A stretch of 64,000 nt of DNA from Peltaster fructicola. Its lineage: Eukaryota > Ascomycota > Dothideomycetes. Positions 12,188-24,115 of this stretch are shown piece by piece. The stretch's first letter is position 1. Each line of letters opens with the position of its first letter. The notes beneath the pieces are model-generated. The model did no database searches and was not told the DNA's origin. It was given only the letters and a program-made list of their open reading frames with translations. The translations under genes and the position numbers were made by a program. The stretch lies in contig CP051140.1 in assembly GCA_001592805.2 (NCBI GenBank), positions 3,039,501-3,103,500 of the forward strand, in the 5' to 3' direction.

Positions 12188-13658
12188 ATGGCTAAGGACA
12201 AGAGCGCAAAGGTTGCAGCTGCTGCACCAAAGGTCAGCAAGAAAGATGCCGTTAAGGCTGGTCGCGTGACCAAGCCAACTGAAAGCGCCAAGAGCTCCAG
12301 CAAGGACGTGGCCAAGAAGGCAGCGAAGAACATTGAGAAGAAGGAGAAGAAGTCAAAGAAGGTCAAGGAGCCTACTCCAGAGCCATCTAGCGATGAGGAA
12401 GAGGATGATACCAGCGATAGCTCAAACAGCAGCGACGATGACGATGCCGAGGAGGAGAAGCCAAATGGCAAGGGCTTCGAGGCTGACAGCGACTCTGAGG
12501 AAGAGGATTCTGAGGATGATTCCTCTGACGATGAGCCAACTAGCAGGGCGCTTCAAAGTTCAAAAAAGGCCAACGGCGTCGCACAGCCTGCCTCAAAGAA
12601 GACGATAGCGATGATGACAGCAGTGATGAGAGCATGGACGACGCTCCAGCCGCACCAGCTGCTGCCGCCGATGACGATGATGATGACTCTGATGATTCAG
12701 ACGACTCTGAAGATGATGAAGAGGAGGACGAAAACTCGCAGCCAAGGACAACAAGAAGCGCAAGGCCGACGACTCCGCTGCGCCAGCTTCGAAGAAGACC
12801 AAGTACACTGTCAACGGCGAGGAGAAGGAGGCCACAGCAAACCTGTGGGTCGGACAGCTCAGCTGGAACGTTGATGACGATTGGCTCAACCAAGAGTTCC
12901 AGGGCTTTGGCGAGATCGTCAGTGCTCGTGTCATGACTGAGCGCGACTCTGGCCGCAGCAAGGGCTTTGGTTACGTTGAGTTCACCAACGCTGAGGATGC
13001 CGGCAAGGCTCTTGAGGCTCGTCAAGGCCACGAGATCGACGGACGCAACATCCGTGTCGACTTCAGCACTCCCCGTGACAACAACGCTGCCACTCCTCAG
13101 CAGAAGAGCTTTGACCGTGCCAAGAAGTTTGGTGACTCCCAGAACCCACCATCCACTACACTCTTCGTTGGCAACTTGGCATTCGGTGTCGACCAGAACA
13201 CTGTTGGCGAGATCTTCCAAGAGTATGGTACCGTCAACGGTGTCCGTCTGCCAACAGACCGCGAGACCGGTGAGGCAAAGGGCTTCGGTTACGTTGAGAT
13301 GGGTTCAATCGAAGAGGCACAGGCTGCAATGAACGGTCTTCAGGGAGGTGATGTCAATGGGCGCCCAATGAGACTCGACTTCGCTGGTGCCCGACCAGAG
13401 CGCACAGATGGCGGTTTCGGTGGCCGTGGAGGAGGCAGAGGCGGTCGTGGCGGCCGCGGAGGCTTCAACGACCGTGGAGGACGTGGTGGCGGTCGTGGAG
13501 GTCGTGGTGGCTTCGGCGACCGTGGCCGTGGTGGACGAGGAGGCCGTGGCGGTACTACCAACCGCGGTGGATTCGGTGACTTCAGGTGAGATCGCATCGT
13601 TCATTTACATATGAGAGCTATGCTAACATACTGCAGCGGCAAGAAAATCTCCTTCTAG
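12188..13658 (+). CDS. Nucleolin-like RNA-binding protein (Gar2/Nsr1 type)
   Basis: The architecture is that of Gar2/Nsr1, a nucleolar factor for rRNA processing and small-subunit assembly. A Lys/Ala-rich start is followed by long acidic Ser/Asp/Glu tracts. RRM1 has NLWVGQLSWN and SKGFGYVEF; RRM2 has TLFVGNLAFG and AKGFGYVEM; a C-terminal GGRGGRGG domain follows. A last small exon is clear: donor GTGAGA at 13586, branch GCTAAC, acceptor ending 13636, then GKKISF and stop at 13658. The acidic linker is interrupted by two one-base frame changes, near 12600 (after TCAAAGAAG) and near 12732 (an A run). Adding one base at each restores an uninterrupted frame of 473 residues. Because both RRMs are perfect, I read these as sequencing errors. 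Confidence 0.88.
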
Positions 13659-14760
13659 ACTGACGCACTCAGGACCAGGGGTGGTCGATGGACATGACGA
13701 TTCCGCAGGAAGAAGTCATGACTTCTATCAGTTGTTACAGACTACTGATTGAGCACGATGGCCTTTGCGTGAGCATGAAACATAATGGTGTTAGGCGTTT
13801 TTCAGGTTCTTGTAAATTGTACAAAAGCGATCACCTCGTATTTGCAGTGCTATGTGCTAGTCGTCGCAAGCTATCCTAATGCTGTTGCGCTCGTGTTGAT
13901 AGTGAGGATAGACCAGACTACCTGCCAAAAGGAGGAGGTACTCCGCCTCCAAATACCCGACCTCGCTTCTCCCAGCTCCAAGTATTAAATATCCTCCTTG
14001 CGGAATGTCTGCAAGCGTTGTCTGCTACGACAAATTACTGCCACGGCCGGTGGCTTGTCGACCTGGCCATGTGTCGTGAGCTTGACAGTGCTACGACAAG
14101 TGCAGCGCCCCAGAAGGTCACCGGGCACTGTTCATTTGCTTATCTGGATGCATAGAGCTCCGACTCACCCTCCGGTACTACATACACCCAGCCACACCTT
14201 CCTGCCGTGTGGGGTAAAGTTGTAAGTATGAGGACTCTCCGCATCGTCTGAGTTGTCCGATCGAGTACGCTCGAGCAAGAGCAGAGTCGTTGGTGAGAGG
14301 TTCACTGCCGTACGACCCGACTTGTAGACCAGTGAGAAACCCAGTGGCGATGTATACCATCGGTTACGACGAAAGAATCGACGACCCCAGGTTTCTCCAT
14401 GTCTTTGAATGTGGAGAGAGATGGTGGAATGAGTAGAAGATGCACTAAAGACCCCGATCATCAGCAGACATTGCTCGTCTTGCTCTAGCTTGTTGGTTAT
14501 GCAGCATGGTTTCTTCGCCGGACTGCCGAACACCTGCAACTGGGGAACGCTCTCAGGTCCTAGCACAACGCCGGATCCTAGTAACACGAGATCACGAGGG
14601 TCCCATGTGATTGCAGTGTCCACTTCCAAGGACTCCACCTTCCGGCTCCAGCACATGGTATTCATATCTGCTCGATCACTCCCTCTGGGGAGAATCAGCT
14701 CTTGTCCTTCTCGATTTCACTACGTTTTCTTCCTCTGGGCAGAAAGGACTCTTCGCAGCC
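13659..14760. other. Intergenic upstream of sugar transporter
   Basis: About 1.1 kb between a stop codon and the transporter start, on the same strand. A 166-codon minus-strand frame at 14165-14665 lacks domain features, and I treat it as chance. It presumably holds the Gar2-like 3' end and the transporter promoter. Confidence 0.5.
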
Positions 14761-16517
14761 ATGGGTCTTCCAAAGATCTACAACACGTACTTCGTGGCGC
14801 TCATCGCCACGTTGGGTGGTATGCTGTTTGGTTTTGACATCTCTTCCATGTCAGCTATCATCGGCACCGATCAGTACAACACATTCTTCAATAACCCAGA
14901 AGGTATCTATCAGGGTGTGATTGGCGCTGCCTTGGCAGCTGGATCCATTGTCGGTTCATTCATTGCTGGACCGATTTCCGATGCTATCGGTCGTCGTAAC
15001 GCAATTGGTTTTGGTAAGACCATAGGCAAGCTCATTTCACACTTCGACTGACATAATCACAGCTTGTCTGTGGTGGTTGGCTGGCACAGCCGTCCAGACA
15101 GCAGTTAACGGCTTTGGTATGCTCGTTGCAGGCCGTATCCTGAACGGTGTCTGCGTTGGCATCACATCGTCCCAGGTTCCAGTCTACCTTGCAGAGCTGG
15201 CCAAGAAGGAGAAGCGTGGCTCTCTGATCATCATCCAGCAACTGGCTATCGGTACGATACTACGAGCTTGATATTGATAATCCTACTGACACAAAGACAG
15301 AATGGGGCATCCTCATCATGTACTTCATCGGCTATGGTTGCTCGTTCATCCCTGGACCAGCTTCTTTCCGAACTGCATGGGGCATTCAGTTCGTTCCATG
15401 CTTCTTTCTTCTCTGCGGTCTTCCTTTCCTTCCCGAATCGCCACGTTGGCTTGCAAAGAAGGACCGTACCGAGGAAGCCATCGAGGTCCTCGCGCGAGTC
15501 CAAGCTGGGGGCAACAGAGACGATCCACTTGTCATTGCAGAGTGGGAAGAGATCACTACCACGCTCGCTGCTGAGCGAACAGCACTCAAGGGATGGCGTA
15601 AATTTGTTTACAACGGCATGTGGAAGAGAACGCTCGCTGGTTTCACTGTCCAGATGTGGCAGCAGAACAGTGGTGCCAACGTCATGACATACGTAAGTCT
15701 TCCGTTCTTCTGTTAAGTCTTATGCTGACCGAGCAGTACGTCGTCTACATCTTCACAATGGCCGGCCTAACGGGCAATATCGCTCTGATCGCATCTGGTG
15801 TTCAGTATGCGCTGTTCATTGTCTTCACAACGGTCATGTTCTTCTACATCGACAAGACTGGTCGTCGACCACTACTGATCTACGGCGCTCTCGCTATGGG
15901 CTTCTGTCACTTTGTTGTCGGAGGTGTGCTTTCAGCTGCTGAAGTCGTCCCAGACGGAGTCAACGGTAACCGCAATATCACCATGCTGCTCGGCCCAGGA
16001 CCAAAGGCAAACACTGTCATTGCTTTTAGCTACTTGCTCATCATTATCTACGCATTGACCCTTGCTCCTGTAGCATGGATCTACGCTGCCGAGGTGTGGT
16101 CTCTCGAGACAAGAGCTGTGGGTATGAGCATTGCCTCCATTGGTAACTGGAGCTTCAACTTTGCTGTAAGTCGCTTTCTCCACACCCTATTGATCATGAC
16201 TGACAACAGTACAGCTCGGTCTCTACATTCCACCAGGCTTCATCAATATCCGATGGGGTATGTTCTTGGTCTTCGGAGCCATGTGTATTTTGGCGGCCAT
16301 TCAGTTCTACTTTACCTACCCAGAGACCTGCGGCAAGTCGCTCGAAGAGGTCGAGGAGATGTTCGCACCAGGTGGACCAAAGCCATGGAACACCAGACCT
16401 GGTGGCTCTAAGCTTGATGGACTCGTCGAGGATGCAAGGGAGAACCGTCTCAGGTTCCACAACATCTCCGGCGAGAAGGGTGGTGTTGTCAATACTGAGT
16501 TCTACGAGGGTAGCTGA
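14761..16517 (+). CDS. MFS sugar (hexose-type) transporter
   Basis: A plasma-membrane sugar:H+ symporter of the sugar porter family by its signatures. Five exons fit phase throughout: 14761-15013, 15063-15251, 15301-15692, 15737-16165 and 16215-16517, giving 521 residues, the usual size. Introns are 44-49 bp. Signatures: LGGMLFGFDISSMS in helix 1, DAIGRRN after helix 2, GRILNGVCVGITSSQVPVY, PESPRWLAKK before the central loop, YAAEVWSLETRA, and PETCGKSLEEVEEMF after helix 12. ATG 14761 has a good context and starts immediately before helix 1. The substrate cannot be read from sequence; hexose is most likely. No frame disturbance was seen. Confidence 0.93.
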
Positions 16518-17299
16518 TCAAGCACTACGAGTTTGCGAGTCTTGAGAAGGCATGCTCCGCCAGCTAGATCGCCTTGGGTTGTGTGCATGAGGTGAGCATA
16601 CGACATCATAACCGCGATGCTCGATGTTGGTAGACATCCTGCGTATGGAACATGATCTGCTGAGCTGTATTGCATTGTCCCTGTACTTCAAGCTGTAGGC
16701 ATCTTGTGCATGGGTTCTTCTGCTCCAACGAGTGACAGCTTTATCTTGGAAGCTGTTCTCCAGGAGCTATGTAAGGCGTCAACACCCTGCATAAGTCACG
16801 CCATGGCGATCTAGGCCATCTATACTTATCAGCACCCTGCATCTTCGCTTCGTGCTATCATTCCACCTTGCTATCACACATCGAGACAACCACATTGCTT
16901 GGTCGAACCTCCAAGAGGGTCGCACGTGGTCACTTTCTCCAAGGAAGTGAAGGAACGACCATCAGTTCTCTCCACCGCCCCACTCACTCCAACCCCACGA
17001 CCCTGACATCAATGCTAAGCGTGACCGACTACCTGACTACGCCGACTGCATGACCTTACCGCCTGTCAGACGCAGGCCTGATCATTCCCAGCAGTGACAT
17101 ACACTGGTGATCACGAACTCGGAGAACTCCTAGATATCAACATACTAGAGGACAACGCCCGACTTTCGCATGCATGCAAGTCTGCAACGCAGCCCAATAT
17201 CAGTGACGTCGACAGACCAGTACATCCTCCGACAGTACTGGCATTACAGAAGACAATCCCTCGGTCGAGAACATCAGCATCTTACTTCCATAATACAGC
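16518..17299. other. Intergenic
   Basis: About 780 bases between two same-strand genes. Small open frames here have no features I would defend. It likely carries the transporter 3' end and the promoter of the next gene. Confidence 0.5.
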
Positions 17300-18637
17300 A
17301 TGGCGCACGTCCAGACAGGGTCGAATGATCACTTGCGACAATCTGCTCGTGTGCAGGCCTCATCACAGCAATCGACTTCAGCTGAGCAGCGCACCAGATC
17401 AGACGGTAAGTCACGCAATGAACACCATCATGTCGATTTCTTGGAAGCCGCAGGCTTCGTCAAAGCACCGGCCGACATGGCAACTTGGTACTACCAGCCT
17501 CATGCAACATATACTGACTTCTTTGCTCCAGACTCCTGGGTAGAGGTTGCTTCACAGCCTTCATCCTCGTCCTTATCCAGTATCGCTGATGAAGTCCTGA
17601 CGAGTGGACTTCGTGTTCAGCACAGCGGAAAAGCCAATCGAAGACGACGGACGCTACGACCTAGTGAGGCAGCGGCACTCAACCTGTTGAGAAGAGAGAT
17701 GAGCGCCGAGAGTACAAGCAGCCAGGAGGAGTATGAGGAGAGCGAGAGCGAGTCTGATAGGGTCATGACTTCATCTGGTGAGGGTGTTAGACCTGACCAG
17801 GCACATCCGTCGCCTAGGGCGGCTGGCGAGCACAACATCACAGAGTCCGACGATGAGAATCGTACAGCTGTGAACTACCCCATCAACACAGAGAGCTGTT
17901 TCACTCCACAGCCGAATGCCTTTTCACATCCACCAGCACATCCAAGAAGCGTGAGTCAGCCTACAGGCTCATACTTCCCGACAATCAACAGAACACAGTC
18001 CAATACTCTGCCAAGACAGCAAGAGCGCTCCCATGTCCCTCGCAACATACTTGGAGCAAGCTACAACCCTACCGTACATCACGAAGAAGCCCTTCGAGCC
18101 AGTCTGTCCACTCTCTTGTCCTGTGCAGCAGCAGCACGTGGCCTGAAGGACAACACGCGACCACAGACAAGCACGATACCTCGAGGCAACAGAGTCGAGC
18201 CTATGACGCTGCGACTCGTGCCGGAATCTGCCCTGCCAGTGTCATCTCCCAACCTCATTCAGGAGCCAGTATTTAGGCCTACTCTTCGACGAGCATCCAC
18301 AACTACAGCATCAACCTCTTCCGACAAGAAGGAAAGCAAGCGCAGATCAAGACCGTCGAGCAAAGAACGGCGCGCCGTCAAGAAGGCTCGTCACGTCTCC
18401 AGCGAGGAGCTCTTCTCGCCAACACTGCTGACCTGGATGGTCTCAGCAGGAGTAGTGGTCGTCCTCTCGGCGCTTAGCTTCAGCGCTGGGTATAGTCTTG
18501 GCAGAGAAGCCGGTATGCTCGAAGCTGGTGCTGGACTTAACGCCGGGGATGATGTTGTCCTGAGCTGTGCTCGGGAAGCCAGCCGTAGCGGTCTTGGACT
18601 CAAGCGAAGCCTCGCGAGGAGTGCAGTACAGGTCTAA
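17300..18637 (+). CDS. Low-complexity protein with C-terminal membrane anchor
   Basis: ATG 17300 opens 445 residues of unrecognised family. The N-terminal part has a compact block (VDFLEAAGFVKAP, then ATWYYQPHATYTDFF). The middle is Ser/Pro-rich and probably disordered. A strongly basic cluster at about residues 344-368 (KESKRRSRPSSKERR) precedes a single hydrophobic helix at about 375-397 (VSAGVVVVLSALSFSAGY) and a short tail. The layout suggests a membrane-anchored protein with a basic juxtamembrane patch, perhaps of the nuclear envelope or an organelle; that is inference. An in-phase 48-bp intron (17406-17453, GTAAGT to GCAG) is possible. If it is spliced, part of the N-terminal block is lost, so I lean to unspliced. 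The gene is convergent with MCR1, 104 bases apart. Confidence 0.7.
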   Translation: MAHVQTGSNDHLRQSARVQASSQQSTSAEQRTRSDGKSRNEHHHVDFLEAAGFVKAPADMATWYYQPHATYTDFFAPDSWVEVASQPSSSSLSSIADEVLTSGLRVQHSGKANRRRRTLRPSEAAALNLLRREMSAESTSSQEEYEESESESDRVMTSSGEGVRPDQAHPSPRAAGEHNITESDDENRTAVNYPINTESCFTPQPNAFSHPPAHPRSVSQPTGSYFPTINRTQSNTLPRQQERSHVPRNILGASYNPTVHHEEALRASLSTLLSCAAAARGLKDNTRPQTSTIPRGNRVEPMTLRLVPESALPVSSPNLIQEPVFRPTLRRASTTTASTSSDKKESKRRSRPSSKERRAVKKARHVSSEELFSPTLLTWMVSAGVVVVLSALSFSAGYSLGREAGMLEAGAGLNAGDDVVLSCAREASRSGLGLKRSLARSAVQV

Positions 18638-18741
18638 ACAATTCCTACAATGTTTTAATGATCTATGAAGCATGCACTAATGAATGGAATGCTTCGGGGG
18701 TATCTTGGAGTATGTAGGCGATGTGCTCTATCTGACAACAT

Positions 18742-19677
18742 TTAAAATATGTGCGTCTTCTTCTTGTCAATGCCTAGCTTAGCCAGAACGCCGTCTTTGC
18801 CTGTGATCGACGATTGCATGGTTGGTGGCCCGCAGAAGAAAACCTGAGTGCCCTTCTCGTCGCCAAAGCTTGAGAATCTTTGTATCGACTCTGCAAGTAC
18901 CGTCTGATCGATGTAGCCTTTCTTAAACTTGTCTGCAGCTCCCAGACTAGGTGCGTCTGCCTTACCTTCTGGGCCAGAGACAAGATATGTCACCTTCAGC
19001 CTGTCAGGATATCGCTTCTCCAATGCCTCCAATTCCTGCTTCAATATGATATCTCTTGTGCCATTGACACCCCAGAGCAGGTTTACCCTTGTCCTATCCG
19101 TCTCGTCTGTGACAATAGCATGTGCCAAGCTGTACAGAGGAGTGATACCGGCTCCTCCTGCCACAAATAACACGTCTCTTGGCTCGGTGGAGGCTTTCCA
19201 AGAGTAGCCCGGAATCGGGCCACGAACGGTCAGGGTATTACCTGGTTCGAGTGAGTGCATATGAGTTGATGCTGCGCCATTGGGATATTGCTTTACAACA
19301 AGCTCAAGCACACCTTTCGATGCTGGATCTTGGACTGGAGTATATGGTCGAAGCACTGGAAACCATCGGCCAGCAGGCGTGTGTTGTGTAAGGATGGCAG
19401 CGCCAGCAGGCACGCCAGTAATCTCATTTTGGCCGCCTGGTAGGGAGAAGGTAATGCGTTTTGTGTCGTGGTTGATTTGCTCGACGTTCGTCACAGTCAG
19501 CTGTCGTGCGAAGAGCATGCTGCTGGGGAAGCTGAAGGTCTTCGTGCTTGGTTTCGAGCCAGCTGCATCGAGGTAGAGCGGTCGTTGAGTGGCATAGTAT
19601 GCTGTGCCTGTGGCTGTAGCTATGGCCGCTGTGATGAGCAGTGGTCTGGCACGAATCATGGGAAGCATTGAAGCCAT
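18742..19677 (-). CDS. MCR1: NADH-cytochrome b5 reductase, mitochondrial type
   Basis: A FAD-dependent reductase that passes electrons from NADH to cytochrome b5; the MCR1 form sits in the outer membrane and intermembrane space of mitochondria. I chose ATG 19677 (311 residues) because it begins directly at the basic, hydrophobic N-terminal anchor (residues about 9-30, ARPLLITAAIATATGTAYY). FAD-binding RPYTPV is at 110-115, NADH-binding GGAGITP at 174-180, and CGPPTMQ near 284. Length and domain order are normal and there is no intron. The C terminus reads KKKTHIF, where relatives often end with an aromatic residue. MIC60, another mitochondrial membrane gene, follows upstream on the same strand. 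Confidence 0.92.
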   Translation of the reverse strand: MASMLPMIRARPLLITAAIATATGTAYYATQRPLYLDAAGSKPSTKTFSFPSSMLFARQLTVTNVEQINHDTKRITFSLPGGQNEITGVPAGAAILTQHTPAGRWFPVLRPYTPVQDPASKGVLELVVKQYPNGAASTHMHSLEPGNTLTVRGPIPGYSWKASTEPRDVLFVAGGAGITPLYSLAHAIVTDETDRTRVNLLWGVNGTRDIILKQELEALEKRYPDRLKVTYLVSGPEGKADAPSLGAADKFKKGYIDQTVLAESIQRFSSFGDEKGTQVFFCGPPTMQSSITGKDGVLAKLGIDKKKTHIF

Positions 19678-20363
19678 TTCTATGAGAACTGGTAAGTGTT
19701 GTGATTGGAAGATGAGGAAGAGATTGGTGCAAGGACAGAGGTATAGAGCTGAAGACAATATATGCTTTCGTTCAAAGTACAGACAGAGCAACGTGCTTGA
19801 CCTAGATGCTATGCCGGAGCTTCTCTCTGGAAATGTGGCTGAAGAGCGTGCTCACATCGGCAGCCGTCTGTGCCCGGTGTGAGCTCAGAGCTGCGTGGTT
19901 GTTCTTGGGAAAAGGATGCGTGCTAGACGAGAGGAGGGTCGGCCGAACCTTGGAGCCGAAGCTGCGAACATGGTCAAAGCTGAGTGCTCATTGTACGGCA
20001 TCATGGTCGTTCCGCCATCCGATCAGAAGATTGGCGCAACCATGCACGATACGGAACAGCACACGACGACAGCTCTAGTCCATCGTCCCTGTAATCCGTA
20101 AGCACACAGACTCACCAGCGATGAGCTAAGCAGCACACAACAGTGCTCAGCTGTCGGAAGTCTCAGGCTCGTTAGACCGAAGTGAATGTTTCGACAATTT
20201 GTTTGCTACGCTGGAGTCCGGGACGGTCAAGCGAGCTTCCTTGGAATGTCTATTGCTACAGCTCGCTACATATGACTGCGAATCTAGCCTTTTGTGACAA
20301 GGCCATGCTATGGCCTGTATTGACGATTATGATACAGTCGCTGAAAAGCACATATCCTTGCGT
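19678..20363. other. Intergenic, MIC60 3' side / MCR1 promoter
   Basis: Nearly 690 bases between two minus-strand genes. No convincing coding frame. It must include the MCR1 promoter. Confidence 0.5.
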
Positions 20364-22429
20364 TTAGTCAACAAGGAGACTCTGTAGTCGGGCTTCTGCA
20401 CTCATGACCTGGCGAGATGTTAGCACAGCACATACACAAGCCAAGGAGACTTACATCGACAGCTTGCTTGACTTCCAGGACTTTCCTTGCCTCAGCAATC
20501 CAGTCACGACTCAAAACGCCAGCCCAACCCTTCAATCCATTCATTTCACGAGCAGCAGCCTCCAGATCTCCCTCCTCGAGGAGAGTTTCAGTCCTGGCAA
20601 GAGTTGACTCGACATCATCGCCCTCTGGCAGGCCACGTTCGGACTTCTTGCTGAACATGAGTCTGCTAACAAGCGCTGACGCCGCGTGCGAGGCTATGCC
20701 GGCATCTTCTGGCAACAGTGATGCCTTGCGGACCTCGCTTGCCACTCGTCGGAAGCGGTCGATGATATGTGCTGGAGTTGGAACACCTCGTTGGTACGCA
20801 GAAGGGCTGATCGAAGCGATTGCAGCAGAGACAACCTCGTTGTTGCGGCTGATCTCCTTGAGAGCAACGAGCTCATCCACAAAAGGTGTTGCGTGCTCGA
20901 CGCCCTCAACTGCGTTTCGTACAGCCTCAAGTGCGACATGGAGATGCTGTGTTCGCAGATTTGCATCGACAACATCATTCCACTGTCCTGTCAGCTTCTC
21001 GAGCTCTCCCACTGATGTGCTCAGCTGATCAAGCTTAGACAGTCGACCGTCACGCTCTGCCTCAACAGAAGCCTTGATCGAGTCTGAGAACTTCTTTTGC
21101 AGTGCAATCTCAAGCTCAAGCAGCTCGTTCTGGCGTTTCGACTCTGCAACCTTCTTAGCAGCATCCAGCTCGGCTGTGAGCTTAGACTGATATGCATTCG
21201 AGAGCTTCTCTCGCTCTGCCTCGTACTCATCGCGCCATCGAGCCTCCTGCTCCTTCATCTCGCCCTCAAGTCGTCTGACAAGCTCTTTCGCTGCGCCATC
21301 AAACTCGGTGTGTGCCTTGTTGATCTCGCTCTGTGCTTCTTGCGTAGCCTTGTCCTTCAAGAGACCAATCTCGCCAATGATCTTGTTCAGGTCCTGCTTA
21401 GCTGTGGTGATTGTTGACGCGTACTTGGCAGCCTCAGGCGAGGCATTGACAGTTGTGATGATGTTGTTGACCATCTTGACCAGCTCTTGAACGACTGGCT
21501 CGGTGGCTTGTGCAACGTTGACGTGGTCGATCTGCTTGACTGGCGCAGGGGCCTCTGCCTTGGCAGCCGCTGGAGCTGGAGCTGGAGCTTGAGTCGAAGC
21601 TGAAGCTGGAGCCTTAGGAACCTTAGGAGCCTCCTTAGCAGACTTGGAAGGAGTAGTTGCTGGTGCTGGTCCAGATGCTTTCGTATCGTTGTCCTGTACT
21701 GCACTAACATGTCGTCCGCTTGCTGCAAGGTCGCTACCAGCTTTCTCATCTTTCACGTCAGCAATGCGAGGGCTGATTCCACTCGCACGACCAATTGTGA
21801 CCTTGTGCTCGCCGCGCACTTGTGGCCATGCGCTCGAGCTGGTGTCCTTGAGTGGGAATCGCTTGCGGAAAGATCGCTCCTCAAAGTATGCAACCGCCTC
21901 TTCACCGTATGGCACGTACTCCGTGAAGAAGTCGTGGAAGTTATCGTTAACGAGCGCGTAGTATACACTGCCAGCATAGCCACCAGCTAGCAAGAAGAAC
22001 AGAGTCAGGAAGAAGTTTCGTATCCTGCGTCTAGGACGCTTTGGTGGAGGCGTGTGTGTGACTTGTGCTGTGCCAGTACCTGTTGGTGGGAGCGTCGGGG
22101 GAACTGCGTTGACCTCTGCTGGTGTCGGCGGCACCAAAGGTGCTTCAGCAGGTGTGATGTGCGTTTTGGGTGGAGGTGTAGTTGGTGTCTCAAGGATTGG
22201 AGGCTGGGGACGCCTGCTACACTCGCACTCTGTGTCCCAGGCAGCACAACCTTGTCCGATGTTCGCACGTCTGCAAAGCTTCGCTGTAGTCTTGTCAGTC
22301 AACCCTTTCGCTCGTCCTTGTGCGCCAATCTCACCTTCAACGGTTGAGCAAGTTGCCATTGAGCGCGCGACGCCCCATTGATGCATTGCCTCGAGCCTCG
22401 CGACCCTTGGGCAGAATTGTGCGCAGCAT
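20364..22429 (-). CDS. MIC60: MICOS complex subunit MIC60 (mitofilin)
   Basis: An inner-membrane protein that holds crista junctions. ATG 22429 begins a basic presequence (MLRTILPKGREAR). An intron at 22334-22284 follows, and exon 2 starts RSFADV. The transmembrane helix FFLTLFFLLAGGYAGSVYYA is near residue 110. Long coiled coils and the mitofilin C-terminal region (WAGVLSRDWIAEARKVLE) follow. A second intron (20454-20409) leads to a 15-codon last exon ending ARLQSLLVD, which matches the family; reading through that intron gives a false tail. Two one-base deletions are needed: one in exon 1 (95 bases, phase requires 96) and one near 22195-22205 in a C run. With both restored the protein is 656 residues. 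The large open frame alone starts inside a wrong frame at 22386. Confidence 0.88.
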
Positions 22430-22725
22430 TGCGATGCTGCTTGTGGTCGAGATGTGAGCTACCACGACTCTGGAAGCTATTTCATGATGTTTTCCAACGT
22501 CGGCTGTAGGTTTCCCGGCCGCCGCCGATGCACGCTAAGCAGGTGTGAACAACAAGCAGCACGACGAAGACCTCACAATCAACATCAGATAGCGATGGCA
22601 TTAAATACTATACACGTATCGCATCGCTCGCTAATCAGTATATGTTCCCGTAAATCATCGACTTCATGTGTACACATTTCTCTCCAACGACGTCAAAATC
22701 CTATGGCCGCAGTCCTCCCTCGAGG

Positions 22726-24115
22726 TCAGTGGAACGATGGAAAAGGCTCCGTAGGCTCAATCGGTGTGGCTTCTGCTATCCTGATGCTCGGCAGACGACC
22801 GATGTTGGGAAGCATTGGTGCGCCAGAGGGTGATTCTGTGCGTATCTGTGGCAGTCGTGCAGCATTCGCTCGTTCTGTAGCTGGTGACATATATGGTGGC
22901 GCTTCTTCGAACCCAGTACTGTCGTACGCTGGCGGATGGGGTGGCATATTCCTGAGGTTGCTTGTATCAATGCTTGGGCGTGATGCTGCGCTTGAGGCAC
23001 GACTACGATGCCCAATGGACGTAGCTGACAACCCTCGCGAATGTCGCTGGTTGAGAGCGACGACTTCAAAGTCACTGCCAGCACGACCGAATGGTGGTGC
23101 GTCCAACTCGTTGTCCGAGATGTTCGAGGATACCCCTGACATGATCGAGCTTGTCGAGCGGCCTCGGGCATGTGTACTGAGACTGTCTCGCAACAGCACA
23201 GGCGGCATTGATTGACCCGATATACTTGCAGCCGAGTCGAGGAGTGGTTGCCGATCTGAGCCTGCAGAGCCAGCTCGAATCCTTGAGCCGTCGTGACGAG
23301 CAACACCAAGGTCACCATAGCTGACACTGCTGACCCTCCTTTCGCGTGAACGTCCTTGATGTTCAGCAATCATTGCTGCGGAGCCAGTTGTCTCTCGCTC
23401 CTGCGCGCGTTGCATCGACTCGTACCGCATGACGCGTAGCCTCTCGTAGTCTCCTCTTGCTCGAGCATCTCTCCGCTCTTGTCGACGCTCTTCTCGCTCA
23501 GCGATCTCTTGTCGCCGTTGTCTCCGGATCTGGTATAAGCTCTCCATCTCTTCGTCGCGTCGATTCTCCTCCTCGTCAGCTGTTTCTGGGTTCTCAAGGA
23601 CCACGTCGATACCACCGCGCTCGCCCTCTCGTCCTAGGATCTGCTCGTTCTCGCGCGCTGCCTTTGAATATGCCGGCAGAGTCATGACCGAGCGAATGCT
23701 TGTGTTGCGCTCGACCCCATTCTGTTCCAACACCTCCGCACGACGGTCGATATGGCTGGCACGGTCTAGGTCGGTCAAGTGGGAACTTGGTCTTGCGCTT
23801 CGGTCGGGATGTAGCGTTGCTATAGACTCGTCGTCCTGTAATTGCGTGTGATACTTGTTGCCGTTCAGGGAGCGAGGCGACCATCGTCGCCAACGAGTCT
23901 TGAGATATTGTGTAGGTATCCATCGTGGATTATCGTATCTTTTTCGCAATACTGATAGGCCAACATATGTGCCTGCAGAAACGAAGATCACAATGCCTAT
24001 TGCCAATAGTGCCTGTATCAGGTCAGTACTTGCTATGCCGAAGCCTAGAGTTCAAACAAACTATTGCACCAGCAGGCAATCCGGTGGTGCCGTCGCGAGC
24101 TCTAAGCGTAGCCAT
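22726..24115 (-). CDS. Single-pass membrane protein with charged cytoplasmic tail
   Basis: Two exons, 24115-24062 and 24012-22726, joined by a 49-bp intron (GTTTGT to ATACAG), give 446 residues. The first exon encodes [18 protein letters not shown] and runs into a hydrophobic helix ([19 protein letters not shown]) at about residues 19-38. A basic segment with RWRRWSPRS follows. The long tail has an Arg/Glu-rich coiled-coil-like block ([16 protein letters not shown]) and then Ser/Pro-rich sequence, probably disordered. The start was chosen because the large frame itself lacks an ATG near its beginning and the small upstream exon fits phase and charge. I do not recognise a family. The short outside part, one helix and a long Arg-rich tail suggest a membrane-tethered scaffold, which is inference. 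Confidence 0.7.

Noticed and set aside
12540-13220. Long minus-strand frame opposite the Gar2-like gene
   Set aside because: It mirrors the acidic and RRM-coding sequence of a clear gene; an antisense shadow.
14165-14665. 166-codon minus-strand open frame
   Set aside because: No domain, no splice context and a composition like non-coding sequence upstream of the transporter.
20368-20454. Cys-rich tail of MIC60 (LLGLCMCCANIS)
   Set aside because: It is translated intron; splicing at 20454-20409 gives the conserved end ARLQSLLVD.
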